NCBI RefSeq assembly: GCF_006494535.1
Contig: NZ_VHIQ01000001.1
Span: forward strand, 739,567 to 803,566
Length of the DNA: 64,000 nt
From: Paucihalobacter ruber
GTDB taxonomy: Bacteria; Bacteroidota; Bacteroidia; Flavobacteriales; Flavobacteriaceae
Reading direction: 5' to 3'
Part shown: positions 9,679 to 17,623 of the stretch, in pieces
How positions within the stretch are numbered: position 1 is the first letter of the stretch
How the letters are laid out: every line of letters begins with the position of its first letter
The notes under the pieces: model-generated
The model's database searches: none
Seen by the model: only the letters and a program-made list of their open reading frames with translations
Told to the model about the DNA's origin: nothing
Position numbers and translations under genes: made by a program

Positions 9679-10143
9679 ATGAAAAATTTATTATTAATGC
9701 TGGTGCTTCTGATCAGTTTACCAATGGTTGCAACTGCTCAAAATACACAAAGACAAAACCAGTCAGCCAACGGTCGTGGTATGGCCGATTACACTCCTGA
9801 AGAAGCTGCAACGCTTCAAACCAAACGTATGACCTTGTTATTGGATTTAAACGAAAAACAACAAGCACAAGTTCAAAAAATATTTCTTGAAAATGCCACT
9901 CAACGACAAGCCATGAGAGAAGCGAATCAGGCCAAAAAACAAACCGGCCAGGGCAATAAACCTTCAAAAGACGAGCGCTTTGCGATGCAAAACAAAAGAT
10001 TAGACCATCAAATTGCCATGAAAGCTAGAATGAAAAACATTTTAAACGAGGAACAATTTGCTAAATGGGAACAAACTCAAATGCAAAGAAAAAACGATTT
10101 TAATCAGAATAAATCCAACCGGAAAAATCGCGGAAACAAATAG
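9679..10143 (+). CDS. secreted Spy/CpxP-like (LTxxQ-type) helical protein
   Basis: A 154-residue exported protein. The signal peptide (about 1-20, ending ATA-QN) is followed by a charged, Gln/Lys/Arg-rich helical region. Two degenerate LTxxQ-like motifs, LDLNEKQQAQV (about 55-65) and ILNEEQFAKWE (about 117-127), resemble the Spy/CpxP chaperone family and its many Bacteroidota relatives. It may act as a periplasmic chaperone or metal/stress responder. A strong hairpin terminator follows. Exported helical protein is well supported; Spy-like function is inferred. Confidence 0.75.
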   Translation: MKNLLLMLVLLISLPMVATAQNTQRQNQSANGRGMADYTPEEAATLQTKRMTLLLDLNEKQQAQVQKIFLENATQRQAMREANQAKKQTGQGNKPSKDERFAMQNKRLDHQIAMKARMKNILNEEQFAKWEQTQMQRKNDFNQNKSNRKNRGNK

Positions 10144-10163
10144 TTTAAAAAGTTAGTTGTTTT

Positions 10164-10195
10164 AAAACTCACAGATTTTTATCTGTGAGTTTTTT
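10164..10195. terminator. bidirectional intrinsic terminator
   Basis: A perfect 13-bp stem (aaaactcacagat at 10164-10176 paired with atctgtgagtttt at 10181-10193) has a TTTT loop and A/T tracts on both sides. It lies 20 bp after the stop of the Spy-like gene and can terminate transcription in either direction between the convergent genes. Confidence 0.85.
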
Positions 10196-10201
10196 GTTGA
10201 A

Positions 10202-10248
10202 TAGACCTCACAGTCCCGAGGCTTCGGGATTGAAACCTGTGAGGTCTA
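10202..10248. repeat. composite intergenic palindrome, outer stem with nested hairpin
   Basis: Outer arms tagacctcacag (10202-10213) and ctgtgaggtcta (10237-10248) form a perfect 12-bp stem. They enclose a second hairpin, tcccga/tcggga (10214-10219 and 10224-10229) with a GGCT loop. The GC-rich, cruciform-like form in AT-rich DNA resembles REP-like intergenic elements. It lies between convergent genes. Confidence 0.7.
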
Positions 10249-10265
10249 GCAATTACAACTTGTAG

Positions 10266-10298
10266 AACCCTTTCAGGGTTTGAAACCCTGAAAGGGTT
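10266..10298. repeat. 33-bp near-perfect intergenic palindrome
   Basis: aaccctttcagggttt (10266-10281) and its exact reverse complement (10283-10298) are separated by one base. It starts eight bases beyond the dinB stop codon, so it can act as a terminator or transcript-end stabiliser for the dnaE-dinB message. Each arm also contains a smaller palindrome, ccctttcaggg (one mismatch), giving it a REP-like look. Confidence 0.75.
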
Positions 10299-10305
10299 AG
10301 TTGAC

Positions 10306-11523
10306 TCACTGATGCCTATTAGCCAACAACGGTGGTGGCTCGCCATTAAAGGGATTCCAACGACTAATGGTTTTGGCTTCCATACCTGCGGCGGAAATAA
10401 CGGCACGATCACCGTAACGCTCACGTAATTTATCGATAGATTGGATGAGACTCAAGTGTTTTTGGTTGTCTTCAAACAAATTAATTTGTTGTCCGCCTTC
10501 CACCAAATGGCTAAATCTCACACCTATTAATCTAACTAACAAACGCCTGTTATAGAGTTTATAAAACAGGTCTAAAACGGCGGGAATCAGGTTATGATCC
10601 ATGGCCGTGTAGGCAATGTGTTTTTGCTGGGTATAGGTTTGAAAATCGGAATACCGTATTTTAAACGTCACACAGGCTGTGAGTTTGTTACCGCGCCGCA
10701 GCTGGTAGGCCAAATTTTCGGTCATGGCAATAATAAGTCCTTTTAGCTTTACCACATCGGTAGTGTCTTTACCAAAAGTACGCTCGGTAGAAATGCTTTT
10801 TCGTTCCTGATATTGCACCACGGGGCTGTTGTCTATGCCATTGGCCTTTTTCCAAATGGTGAGTCCGTTACTGCCCAGTACCTTATGCATTAATTCCATA
10901 GGCATTTCTTGCACGGTTTGAATACGTTTCACGCCCAGGTCGCACAGCGTTTTATAGGTAACATTGCCTACCATGGGTATTTTTTTAACCGATAGTGGTG
11001 CTAAAAAAGGTTTTTCGGTACCTCTTATAATGTTGATTTCGTTGTTGGGCTTGGCTTCGCCGGTAGCAATTTTAGACACCGTTTTATTAATAGACAATCC
11101 AAACGAAATGGGTAGTCCGGTTTCTTTGATGATGCGTTGCCGCAACTCCGAAGCCAGTTTATGGCAACCAAAAAACTTATCCATTCCGGTAAGGTCGATA
11201 TAAAACTCATCGATAGAAGTTTTTTCGTAAAGCGGCACACTTTCTTTAATTACTTCGGTAACATCATTAGAAAATTTTGAATAAACCCCCGAGTTACCGC
11301 GCAGTACAATGGCTTCGGGACACAGCTGCTTGGCCATACGCATAGGCATGGCTGAGTGCACTCCAAATTTGCGGGCTTCGTAACTGCACGACGCTACCAC
11401 GCCTCTATCGCTGGTACCGCCAATAAGTACCGGTTTGCCAATAAGGCGACTATCGAGCAAGCGTTCGCAAGACACAAAAAACGTATCTAAATCCATATGT
11501 ACTATGGCGCGTTCGTTGCTCAT
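10306..11523 (-). CDS. dinB: Y-family DNA polymerase (DinB/Pol IV type)
   Basis: A 405-residue translesion polymerase. Catalytic acidic residues are visible in HMDLDTFFVSCE (about 9-20) and in TSIDEFYIDLTG (about 101-112). The finger segment ASCSYEARKFGVHSAMP and the C-terminal little-finger domain are also present. Because the active-site residues are complete, it is a working polymerase and not the inactive ImuB type. Its ATG overlaps the TGA of the upstream dnaE2-like gene by four bases, so the two are co-translated. With the divergent S24 repressor, it forms a damage-inducible mutagenesis unit. Confidence 0.93.
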   Translation of the reverse strand: MSNERAIVHMDLDTFFVSCERLLDSRLIGKPVLIGGTSDRGVVASCSYEARKFGVHSAMPMRMAKQLCPEAIVLRGNSGVYSKFSNDVTEVIKESVPLYEKTSIDEFYIDLTGMDKFFGCHKLASELRQRIIKETGLPISFGLSINKTVSKIATGEAKPNNEINIIRGTEKPFLAPLSVKKIPMVGNVTYKTLCDLGVKRIQTVQEMPMELMHKVLGSNGLTIWKKANGIDNSPVVQYQERKSISTERTFGKDTTDVVKLKGLIIAMTENLAYQLRRGNKLTACVTFKIRYSDFQTYTQQKHIAYTAMDHNLIPAVLDLFYKLYNRRLLVRLIGVRFSHLVEGGQQINLFEDNQKHLSLIQSIDKLRERYGDRAVISAAGMEAKTISRWNPFNGEPPPLLANRHQ

Positions 11524-14492
11524 ACGGCTATAGGTTTTGGGTTGGCATAGCGCGGGTCTTCCATCACGGCCAGGCGTTCCATTTTGGCAACTTCAATAGT
11601 AATACAGTCAAATTCTTCTTTTACCACACCGATAATACGGTACACGCCTTTACCTCTAAACGGATATTTGGCCGCTACCGGCGGAAAGTGTACGGTGTCT
11701 ATAAAATAACCGTCAGCATCTAAAAAAGTACCAAAAAACATGGGCTTTCTACCGGAAGTTTTGGTAGGTTTGGCCGTTACCAGATAGCCATCAATAACTA
11801 CTGTTTTCTCTAACAACCCTTCTAAATGCTTAGCTCTTAATTTACTAATCAATCCACCAGCTAATAACTTAAACGGATTGCAAAGCGGATAACCCAATAA
11901 TTCTATCTGGTCGAAAGCGTTTTCTTGAGCGGTGCTAGGCAATTCGGGAGTGCTGTAATTAACGCGCTGGGCTTTAAACAGACTTAAATTGGGGTTGCTT
12001 ACATCGGCAGTTCCTGCCTTTAAATGGGCTTCCCAAAGTAGTTCCCTTTTATTGGTATCGGTAAATCTAAAGGCGTTTATTTTAATGAGAATACTGAGCT
12101 GTTCTACTGAAATTAGCACACGCTCGGTGAAATCGTCCAGACTACTAAAAGCGCCATTTTGGTCGCGCTCTTTCAGAATAGACTGTATAGTTTTAGACTC
12201 TAAATGCTGCAGAAACATGAAACCTATATAAATGGTTTTACCCTTAATAACAGTTTCTGTACGGCTATTGTTAATGCAAGGTGCTTGAATGTTGCCGCCG
12301 TGCATGCGCGCTTCGTGTACGTAGAGTTCGGTACTGTAAAAACCGCCAAAATTATTAATACAAGCCACCATATATTCCAACGGATAGTAGGCTTTTAAAA
12401 ACAAACTCTGATAGCTTTCTACGGCATATGAAGCCGAATGACCCTTGGCAAAGGCATAACCGGCAAAACTTTCAATTTGTCGCCAGATTTCGGCAGTGAG
12501 TGCTTCGGGTTTACCATCGTTTTTGCAGTTGTCAAAAAATTGTTGTTTTACCTTTAAAAATTCTTCTCTGGAACGAAATTTACCCGACATACCGCGGCGC
12601 AGCATATCGGCTTCACCTAAGGTGAGTCCGCCAAAATGATGCGCCACTTTAATCACATCTTCCTGATACACCATCACGCCAAAGGTTTCGGGCATAATGC
12701 TTAGTAAGACTGGATGCGCTTCTTTGCGACGCTCGGGATAACGATACCGAAAAATATACTCGCGCATCATGCCGCTTTGCGAAACACCGGGCCTAATCAC
12801 CGAACTGGCAGCCACCAATCCCAGATAATTATCTACCTGAAGCTTTTTTAGCAACATGCGCATGGCAGGCGATTCTACATAAAAACAACCAATGGCTTTG
12901 GCGTTTTTAAGCAGGTATTTAATGCGTTTGTCTTGCTTGAAGCGCTTGATATCATGGATGTCTAAGGGCGCATTTTCGGGATGATTTTTGGCAATGATTT
13001 TGGTGGCGTCTTTGATTTTCCCCAAGCCACGCTGACTCAATATATCAAATTTATGAAGTCCCACATCTTCGGCCACCACCATATCAAACTGAGTAGTAGC
13101 AAAGCCTTTGGGTGGCATAAACGTAGCCGTATAGGTGTGAATGGGCTGCTCTGAAATTAAAATCCCACCGGCGTGGATACCCAGATAATTGGGAAACCCT
13201 TGAATGTATTCGCTGTAAGTAAGTACCAATTTTGAAAGTTTGTCTAACTGATTCAGATTGAATTTTCCGGTGGTAAGCACATCAATTTCAGCTTTTGGCA
13301 GTCCGAATACTTTACCCAATTCGCGCACGGCAGCCTTAAATTTAAAGGTGTTGTACACTGCAATAAGCGCGGTGTGTTTAAAACGTTTAAAAATAAATTG
13401 GGTAATATCGTCGCGATCGGTCCAGGAGAAATCAATATCGAAATCGGGCGGATTGGTGCGAAATAAGTTGATAAAACGCTCAAAATACAAATCCAATTCC
13501 ACCGGATCTACATCGGTAATGCGCAGCAAATACGCCACAATACTATTGGCACCACTACCGCGACCCACATAAAAATAACCTTTGCTGCGGGCGTATTTTA
13601 AAATGCGCCAGTTAATTAAAAAATAAGACACAAAACCCTTTTCATTAATGATAGCAAGTTCTTTTTCAATACGGTCGAACACGCGCTTGCCAGGTTTTTT
13701 GTAACGGTAATATAAACCGGCATAAGTAAGTTTTTTAAGCAATCTAAAATCTAAGTCAATATTGTGCGTGTAACTTTGTTGGTTATTGGAAGTGGTTTTA
13801 GAAAAATCGAAAGTTTGCTTGCAATTTTTAAGCATTGTATTGGTATTGTCAACAAGCTCGGGAACCTCAGCATAACGTGCACAAAGTTCTTGGTAAGGAA
13901 GCATGACGTGGTATTCGGCGCCTTGTTCAGATTGGGGAAGTTTACTCAGCAAAGTATTGTTATCAATGGCACGCAACAATCGGTGGGTGTTGAAATCTTT
14001 TTTATGTTGAAACGATACCGTCTGCAAAACCACTAGTTTAGACCTTAAATGATTCCACTTAGAAAATTTCAACTGATTTAAATCTTCAGGCGCAATTCCT
14101 AGAAATTCGTTGGGTTTTAAATCGAAATGCTTTCCCTTTTGGTAAGGATACACTACAAAGCAATCGGGCAAATCGATGGTTGGTCTTGGTGGAATGTTTA
14201 CTTCATCTTCATGCAAAAAAGACGACAAATAGGCATTAATAGCTTTAAAACCTTGGTTGTTTTTGGCTATCAAAATAAATTCTTGCGTGGCTCTGTTTCT
14301 AAAATCGACCCCAAATACCGGTTTTACTTCGTACTTTTTAGAAAGCCGCAACACTTCCATACAAGCCGAAGTACTGTTAATGTCGGTCAATGCCAGAGTT
14401 TGTACACCATTTTTGGCGGCAATGGCCAACAGTTGCTCGGGCTGTATGGTGCCGTAGCGCAAGCTGTAGTAGGTATGGCAATTGAGGTACAT
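11520..14492 (-). CDS. dnaE2: error-prone DNA polymerase III alpha subunit (DnaE2 type)
   Basis: A 990-residue C-family polymerase, shorter than the roughly 1150-residue replicative DnaE. The PHP domain starts at the N terminus (LNCHTYYSLRYG, about 3-14). The palm carries PPDFDIDFSW, supplying the catalytic aspartates, and YVGRGSGANSIVAYLL. A helix-hairpin-helix/OB-like C-terminal region follows. Length and pairing with a Y-family polymerase fit the accessory translesion role of DnaE2/ImuC rather than the replicative enzyme. Its -7-like element TAATTTTG (14622-14615) abuts a palindrome at 14624-14636, so repression by the divergent S24 protein is expected. Confidence 0.9.
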   Translation of the reverse strand: MYLNCHTYYSLRYGTIQPEQLLAIAAKNGVQTLALTDINSTSACMEVLRLSKKYEVKPVFGVDFRNRATQEFILIAKNNQGFKAINAYLSSFLHEDEVNIPPRPTIDLPDCFVVYPYQKGKHFDLKPNEFLGIAPEDLNQLKFSKWNHLRSKLVVLQTVSFQHKKDFNTHRLLRAIDNNTLLSKLPQSEQGAEYHVMLPYQELCARYAEVPELVDNTNTMLKNCKQTFDFSKTTSNNQQSYTHNIDLDFRLLKKLTYAGLYYRYKKPGKRVFDRIEKELAIINEKGFVSYFLINWRILKYARSKGYFYVGRGSGANSIVAYLLRITDVDPVELDLYFERFINLFRTNPPDFDIDFSWTDRDDITQFIFKRFKHTALIAVYNTFKFKAAVRELGKVFGLPKAEIDVLTTGKFNLNQLDKLSKLVLTYSEYIQGFPNYLGIHAGGILISEQPIHTYTATFMPPKGFATTQFDMVVAEDVGLHKFDILSQRGLGKIKDATKIIAKNHPENAPLDIHDIKRFKQDKRIKYLLKNAKAIGCFYVESPAMRMLLKKLQVDNYLGLVAASSVIRPGVSQSGMMREYIFRYRYPERRKEAHPVLLSIMPETFGVMVYQEDVIKVAHHFGGLTLGEADMLRRGMSGKFRSREEFLKVKQQFFDNCKNDGKPEALTAEIWRQIESFAGYAFAKGHSASYAVESYQSLFLKAYYPLEYMVACINNFGGFYSTELYVHEARMHGGNIQAPCINNSRTETVIKGKTIYIGFMFLQHLESKTIQSILKERDQNGAFSSLDDFTERVLISVEQLSILIKINAFRFTDTNKRELLWEAHLKAGTADVSNPNLSLFKAQRVNYSTPELPSTAQENAFDQIELLGYPLCNPFKLLAGGLISKLRAKHLEGLLEKTVVIDGYLVTAKPTKTSGRKPMFFGTFLDADGYFIDTVHFPPVAAKYPFRGKGVYRIIGVVKEEFDCITIEVAKMERLAVMEDPRYANPKPIAV

Positions 14493-14614
14493 AGCAGTTA
14501 TTTTTTAGTACATGACAACAGTTGACTTAATAGATTTTTCAAGACTTTTTGCCCTATCCCTAAAGGATAAAATCATGAAAAATCAGTTTTGTTATCTACC
14601 ATTGTGATTTTACA

Positions 14615-14657
14615 CAAAATTAGCTACATTATGTAGTGATTATTGCTTACATTTGTA
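14615..14657. promoter_or_regulatory. divergent promoter/operator region of the mutagenesis cassette
   Basis: Two related palindromes lie between dnaE2 and the repressor gene: ctacattatgtag (14624-14636, perfect) and tacatttgta (14648-14657). Both are TACA-n2/3-TGTA. The second contains TACATTTG (14648-14655), a perfect match to the Bacteroidota -7 consensus TAnnTTTG facing the repressor gene. On the other strand TAATTTTG (14622-14615) is a perfect -7 match facing dnaE2. So each palindrome overlaps or abuts one divergent promoter, as expected for operators of an autoregulated repressor. The sequences are seen; repressor binding is inferred. Confidence 0.65.
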
Positions 14658-14699
14658 GTAATTAATGTTAAAGTTGAATTTAATTTTTTAAATATCTGC

Positions 14700-15476
14700 A
14701 TGAAACCCATACAATCCAACATCAAACATTTACGTGGGCTTAAAGGCTTTTCGCAAGAGCGTTTTGCCGATGAGTTGGGCTGGACGCGCTCTATGGTAGG
14801 CTCTTACGAAGAAGGTCGTTCTGAGCCACCCATAGACCGACTGGTAGAGCTGTCTAACTACTTCAATATTCCCATTGATATTTTGGTAAAAAACGATTTG
14901 CGTTTGGCTAAAGACACGTCTTTTATCGCAATTGGCAACAAACGCGTACTGTTTCCTATTACGGTAAACGAGCAAAATGAAGACTTGATTGAAATTATTC
15001 CTGCGCAAGCCTCGGCCGGTTATTTATCGGGTTACGACGACCCTGAGTATATCGAGCAATTACAAAAAATAAAACTGCCCTTTTTACCTACCGGCACGCA
15101 CCGCGCCTTTCCTATCAAAGGCGACTCGATGCTACCCGTGAAAGACGGTGCTTTTGTAGTAGCCAAATTTGTGGAAGACTTTAAAAGCGTTAAAAACGGG
15201 CGCACGTATATTGTGCTGACCAAAAACGACGGACTGGTCTATAAACGCATTTATAATCAAGTTGAAAAAAACAATACGCTACTGTTAAGTAGCGACAATA
15301 AAGCTTACCAAGCTTATGAAATACCTATTGAAAACGTATTGGAACTCTGGGAATTTACCTGCTGCATCAATACCCAAGAATACAAAGAAGACGAGCTCAA
15401 ACTGAGCAGTATTTTAAGTATGTTTAATGAGTTGAAGGTGGAGTTGGAGGCTTTTAAGTTAAAGGTGAATGTTTAG
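14700..15476 (+). CDS. LexA-like XRE/S24 repressor (self-cleaving)
   Basis: A 258-residue repressor. An N-terminal XRE helix-turn-helix (about 4-60, LRGLKGFSQERFADELGWTR region) is followed by an S24 peptidase domain with nucleophile Ser143 (GDSMLP) and Lys182 (VYKRI). A likely Ala106-Gly107 cleavage site lies in QASAGYL. Such proteins self-cleave upon RecA activation, derepressing their targets. The ATG at 14700 is chosen because the HTH begins directly after it; an upstream TTG (14643) would add 19 residues overlapping the operator. It is divergent from dnaE2-dinB. Bacteroidota often lack classical LexA, so local S24 repressors like this may control damage responses. Confidence 0.92.
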   Translation: MKPIQSNIKHLRGLKGFSQERFADELGWTRSMVGSYEEGRSEPPIDRLVELSNYFNIPIDILVKNDLRLAKDTSFIAIGNKRVLFPITVNEQNEDLIEIIPAQASAGYLSGYDDPEYIEQLQKIKLPFLPTGTHRAFPIKGDSMLPVKDGAFVVAKFVEDFKSVKNGRTYIVLTKNDGLVYKRIYNQVEKNNTLLLSSDNKAYQAYEIPIENVLELWEFTCCINTQEYKEDELKLSSILSMFNELKVELEAFKLKVNV

Positions 15477-15509
15477 TTAGATAAAAAAATAAGATTTAAA
15501 CCGACTTAT

Positions 15510-15773
15510 ATGAAAAATGAATTATCTATACCGGACGACATCATCACCAGCAAAATTTATTACATACGGGAGCAAAAAGTAATGCTAGATAGAGATTTAG
15601 CGGAACTCTACCAAGTAGAAACCAAACAATTAAAAAGACAAGTTCGTAGAAATATTGAACGATTTCCCGAAGATTTTATGTTTGAGCTTAACCAGCAAGA
15701 GTTTGATAACTTGAGGAGCCAATTTGACACCTCAAGTTGGGGCGGCACCAGATATGCACCAATGGCCTTTTAA
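15510..15773 (+). pseudogene. ORF6N-domain protein, truncated after the domain core
   Basis: An 87-codon frame gives IPDDIITSKIYYIREQKVMLDRDLAELYQ and RNIERFPEDFMFELNQQEF in separate segments, the diagnostic parts of the ORF6N domain found in phage and Bacteroidota KilA-N-like DNA-binding proteins. Full-length members are about 170-300 residues and continue RYAPMAFTEQGV. Here the frame stops right after RYAPMAF, and the following DNA encodes an unrelated membrane-protein tail. It therefore looks like a 3'-truncated gene at a recombination junction near 15772. It may still be translated. Confidence 0.75.
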
Positions 15774-15972
15774 TAATCCTTTTTTATCAATAGGCTTTGT
15801 AGGTGCGCTTTTCTAAATACATTATGATCTATTTGAAAAAAACAAAAAACATCTACAAATTGAAAATAAATTTTTATCAATTAAGGAAAGTCAATCGTCT
15901 TGGATATTTAAGGAGTTTTTGGTATTCATTTATGCAATAGGGTCCATAATTGTTTTTATTTTCCTTATTTGA
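15774..15972 (+). pseudogene. decayed 3' fragment of a small membrane-protein gene
   Basis: The frame starting right after the ORF6N truncation reads NPFLSIGFVGALF, then a TAA, then continues in the same frame as IHYDLFEKNKKHLQIEN and ends in a hydrophobic segment (FLVFIYAIGSIIVFIFLI) at a TGA (15970-15972). There is no start codon or N-terminal half. I read it as the tail of a two-span membrane protein whose 5' half was lost at the same junction that truncated ORF6N. The family is unknown. Confidence 0.45.
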
Positions 15973-16056
15973 AACACGCTTGCGCAGATTCCAACCAGCG
16001 CAGAAGTTATAAATGAGTAGCAACTTATCTATAAATAAACATCAGACCTAACAGTC

Positions 16057-16103
16057 ACCCAAGAATACAAAGAAGACAAACTAAAACTCAGCCGTATTTT
16101 AAG
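16057..16103 (+). pseudogene. remnant of a second S24-repressor gene (C-terminal tail)
   Basis: These 47 bases match 15372-15418, inside the 3' end of the intact repressor gene, with about five substitutions by eye. They encode TQEYKEDKLKLSRILS against TQEYKEDELKLSSILS in the intact copy. Nothing else of the repressor is visible nearby. The fragment shows that a paralogous repressor, or a duplication, once lay here and was almost completely deleted. Confidence 0.7.
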
Positions 16104-16224
16104 CTATAAGTATGAAAATTTGCTTTACTTTCATTTCATTTAATTATAATGTTCTCATAAATATAAGCTATCTTCAATTATATTGATTAAATTACTGAAG
16201 ATTCTAATCCTTAAAAATTGTATT

Positions 16225-16986
16225 ATGAGCTTAGTAAGTAATTTTAAAACCCTGCATCAAAACGATACCCCATTAGTATTGGCTAACGTATGGGATGCAC
16301 ATACGGCAAAATTAGCACAAGAAGCCGGCTTTAAAGCTTTAGGTACTTCCAGCCATGCCATCGCCAACTCTTTAGGATTTAAAGATGGCGAAGAAATCAG
16401 CTTTGAGGAATTATTTTTTGTTTTGAAGCATATTCTAGCTGTTGCTAAAGTACCCGTTTCAGTCGATTTTGAAGCAGGATATGCTAAAGACCCAAATCAA
16501 GTGGCAAAATATGTAAAGCAACTTACAGATATTGGCGTGGTAGGCATTAACCTGGAAGATGGCATTGTAAAAGATGGTAAGCGTGTGCTTGGTGATGCAA
16601 AAGTAATGGCTGCAAAAATTAAAGCCATTAAAGAAACCACAGCTATTTTTATAAATGCCCGTATTGACACCTATACCACCAAACATCCTGACAGTCTTAA
16701 CGAATCAATTTCCAGAGCACTAATCTACAAATCAGCGGGTGCTGACGGTATTTTTTTACCGCTGATAGAAAATGAAACTGATATTAAATCATTTATAGCA
16801 AAAATTGATTTACCACTCAATGTGTTTACTACACCAAAATTACCCGACTATCAAACTTTGGGAAAACTAGGCGTAAAACGGATCAGTCATGGTGCTAAAC
16901 AGTATGAATTACTGATGAAAAAATCAGAAGAGATATTTAAAAATTTTATGCAAACTAAAGACTATAAATTAGTGTTAGGCTCTTAA
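16225..16986 (+). CDS. isocitrate lyase/PEP mutase family protein
   Basis: A 253-residue (beta/alpha)8-barrel protein of the PEP mutase/isocitrate lyase superfamily. Conserved pieces are LANVWDAHTAKL (19-30), the metal-binding VDFEAGYAKDP (80-90, with Asp81 and Glu83) and NLEDG (109-113). The catalytic Cys motif of isocitrate lyase (KKCGH) is not seen, so it is more likely a carboxy-phosphonoenolpyruvate mutase-like or oxaloacetate-hydrolase-like enzyme. The ATG at 16225 is preferred over the upstream TTG at 16183, because homology begins at SLVSNFKTLH. It is a single gene; its substrate is not determinable from sequence. Confidence 0.82.
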   Translation: MSLVSNFKTLHQNDTPLVLANVWDAHTAKLAQEAGFKALGTSSHAIANSLGFKDGEEISFEELFFVLKHILAVAKVPVSVDFEAGYAKDPNQVAKYVKQLTDIGVVGINLEDGIVKDGKRVLGDAKVMAAKIKAIKETTAIFINARIDTYTTKHPDSLNESISRALIYKSAGADGIFLPLIENETDIKSFIAKIDLPLNVFTTPKLPDYQTLGKLGVKRISHGAKQYELLMKKSEEIFKNFMQTKDYKLVLGS

Positions 16987-17124
16987 GGACGGGTCACTTT
17001 ATGACTACTCCATAGATACTTCATGGATACTTAATGGCAAAGGCATGGATAAAGGCACTACTGGCGTTTTTAGAATTATTCTATTTTAACAATCAGATCA
17101 TATTAAAGTAATCGCAAACACCAT

Positions 17125-17148
17125 AGCCCATGGTCGCGACCATGGGCT
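17125..17148. repeat. 24-bp perfect palindrome between convergent genes
   Basis: agcccatggtcg (17125-17136) is followed directly by its exact reverse complement (17137-17148). It lies 22 bp beyond the DoxX stop, between convergent genes, and is much richer in G+C than its surroundings. It may act as a transcript-end hairpin or a REP-like element; it lacks a U-tract. Confidence 0.7.
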
Positions 17149-17170
17149 CAAAAACACCTAAAAATACAGT

Positions 17171-17620
17171 TTACAGCGGTTTAATCCACAATAAATGTTT
17201 CCATTGATCGCGTTCTTTTAAAACCAGTACTATGTTTACCAGAAACAGCGCCCCGGTTTGCAGTAACTCTGGTACATCGTCGGGTTCTAAAAACACGTGG
17301 AATAGAAAAATATGAAGCGTAATGGGCAACAAAAGCAAAGCGCCAATAAATCCTGTTCCCTGTAAAAGCAGTAACAAGCCAAAAAGCAATTCGCAAATAC
17401 CCAAAACTTCCCAAAAGTAACCGGTTTGTTTGGCACCGCTGATGTATAATATTTTTTGTAGGGTTTCTACTTGATCGGGTGAGGTAAACTGTTGTGCTTT
17501 TTCAACTACTTCAATCGGTGCTGGCATGGGTTTGGAGAATTTTTGAATACCACCGTAAATCATAAATCCGCCTAAAAACAACCTTAATGCTATAAATGCT
17601 ATGGATACTATTTTATTCAT
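17171..17620 (-). CDS. DoxX-like family membrane protein
   Basis: A 149-residue protein with four predicted membrane helices, beginning IVSIAFIALRLFLGGFMIYGGIQKF, typed here as two runs: ALRLFLGGFMIYGG and IQKFSKP. This is the DoxX signature of helix 1. It is the last of three co-directional genes, starting four bases after the HmuY stop, so it belongs to the heme-uptake operon. DoxX-like proteins are linked to redox or membrane functions in several bacteria, but its role here is unknown. Family assignment is firm and function is open. Confidence 0.82.
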   Translation of the reverse strand: MNKIVSIAFIALRLFLGGFMIYGGIQKFSKPMPAPIEVVEKAQQFTSPDQVETLQKILYISGAKQTGYFWEVLGICELLFGLLLLLQGTGFIGALLLLPITLHIFLFHVFLEPDDVPELLQTGALFLVNIVLVLKERDQWKHLLWIKPL

Positions 17621-17623
17621 GGC

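Noticed and set aside
10379..10424. Open frame opposite to dinB, and similar long frames opposite to dnaE2, sdhA and pseC
   Set aside because: These frames overlap strongly supported genes on the other strand or in another frame, have no recognisable domains and unlikely composition, so they are shadows.
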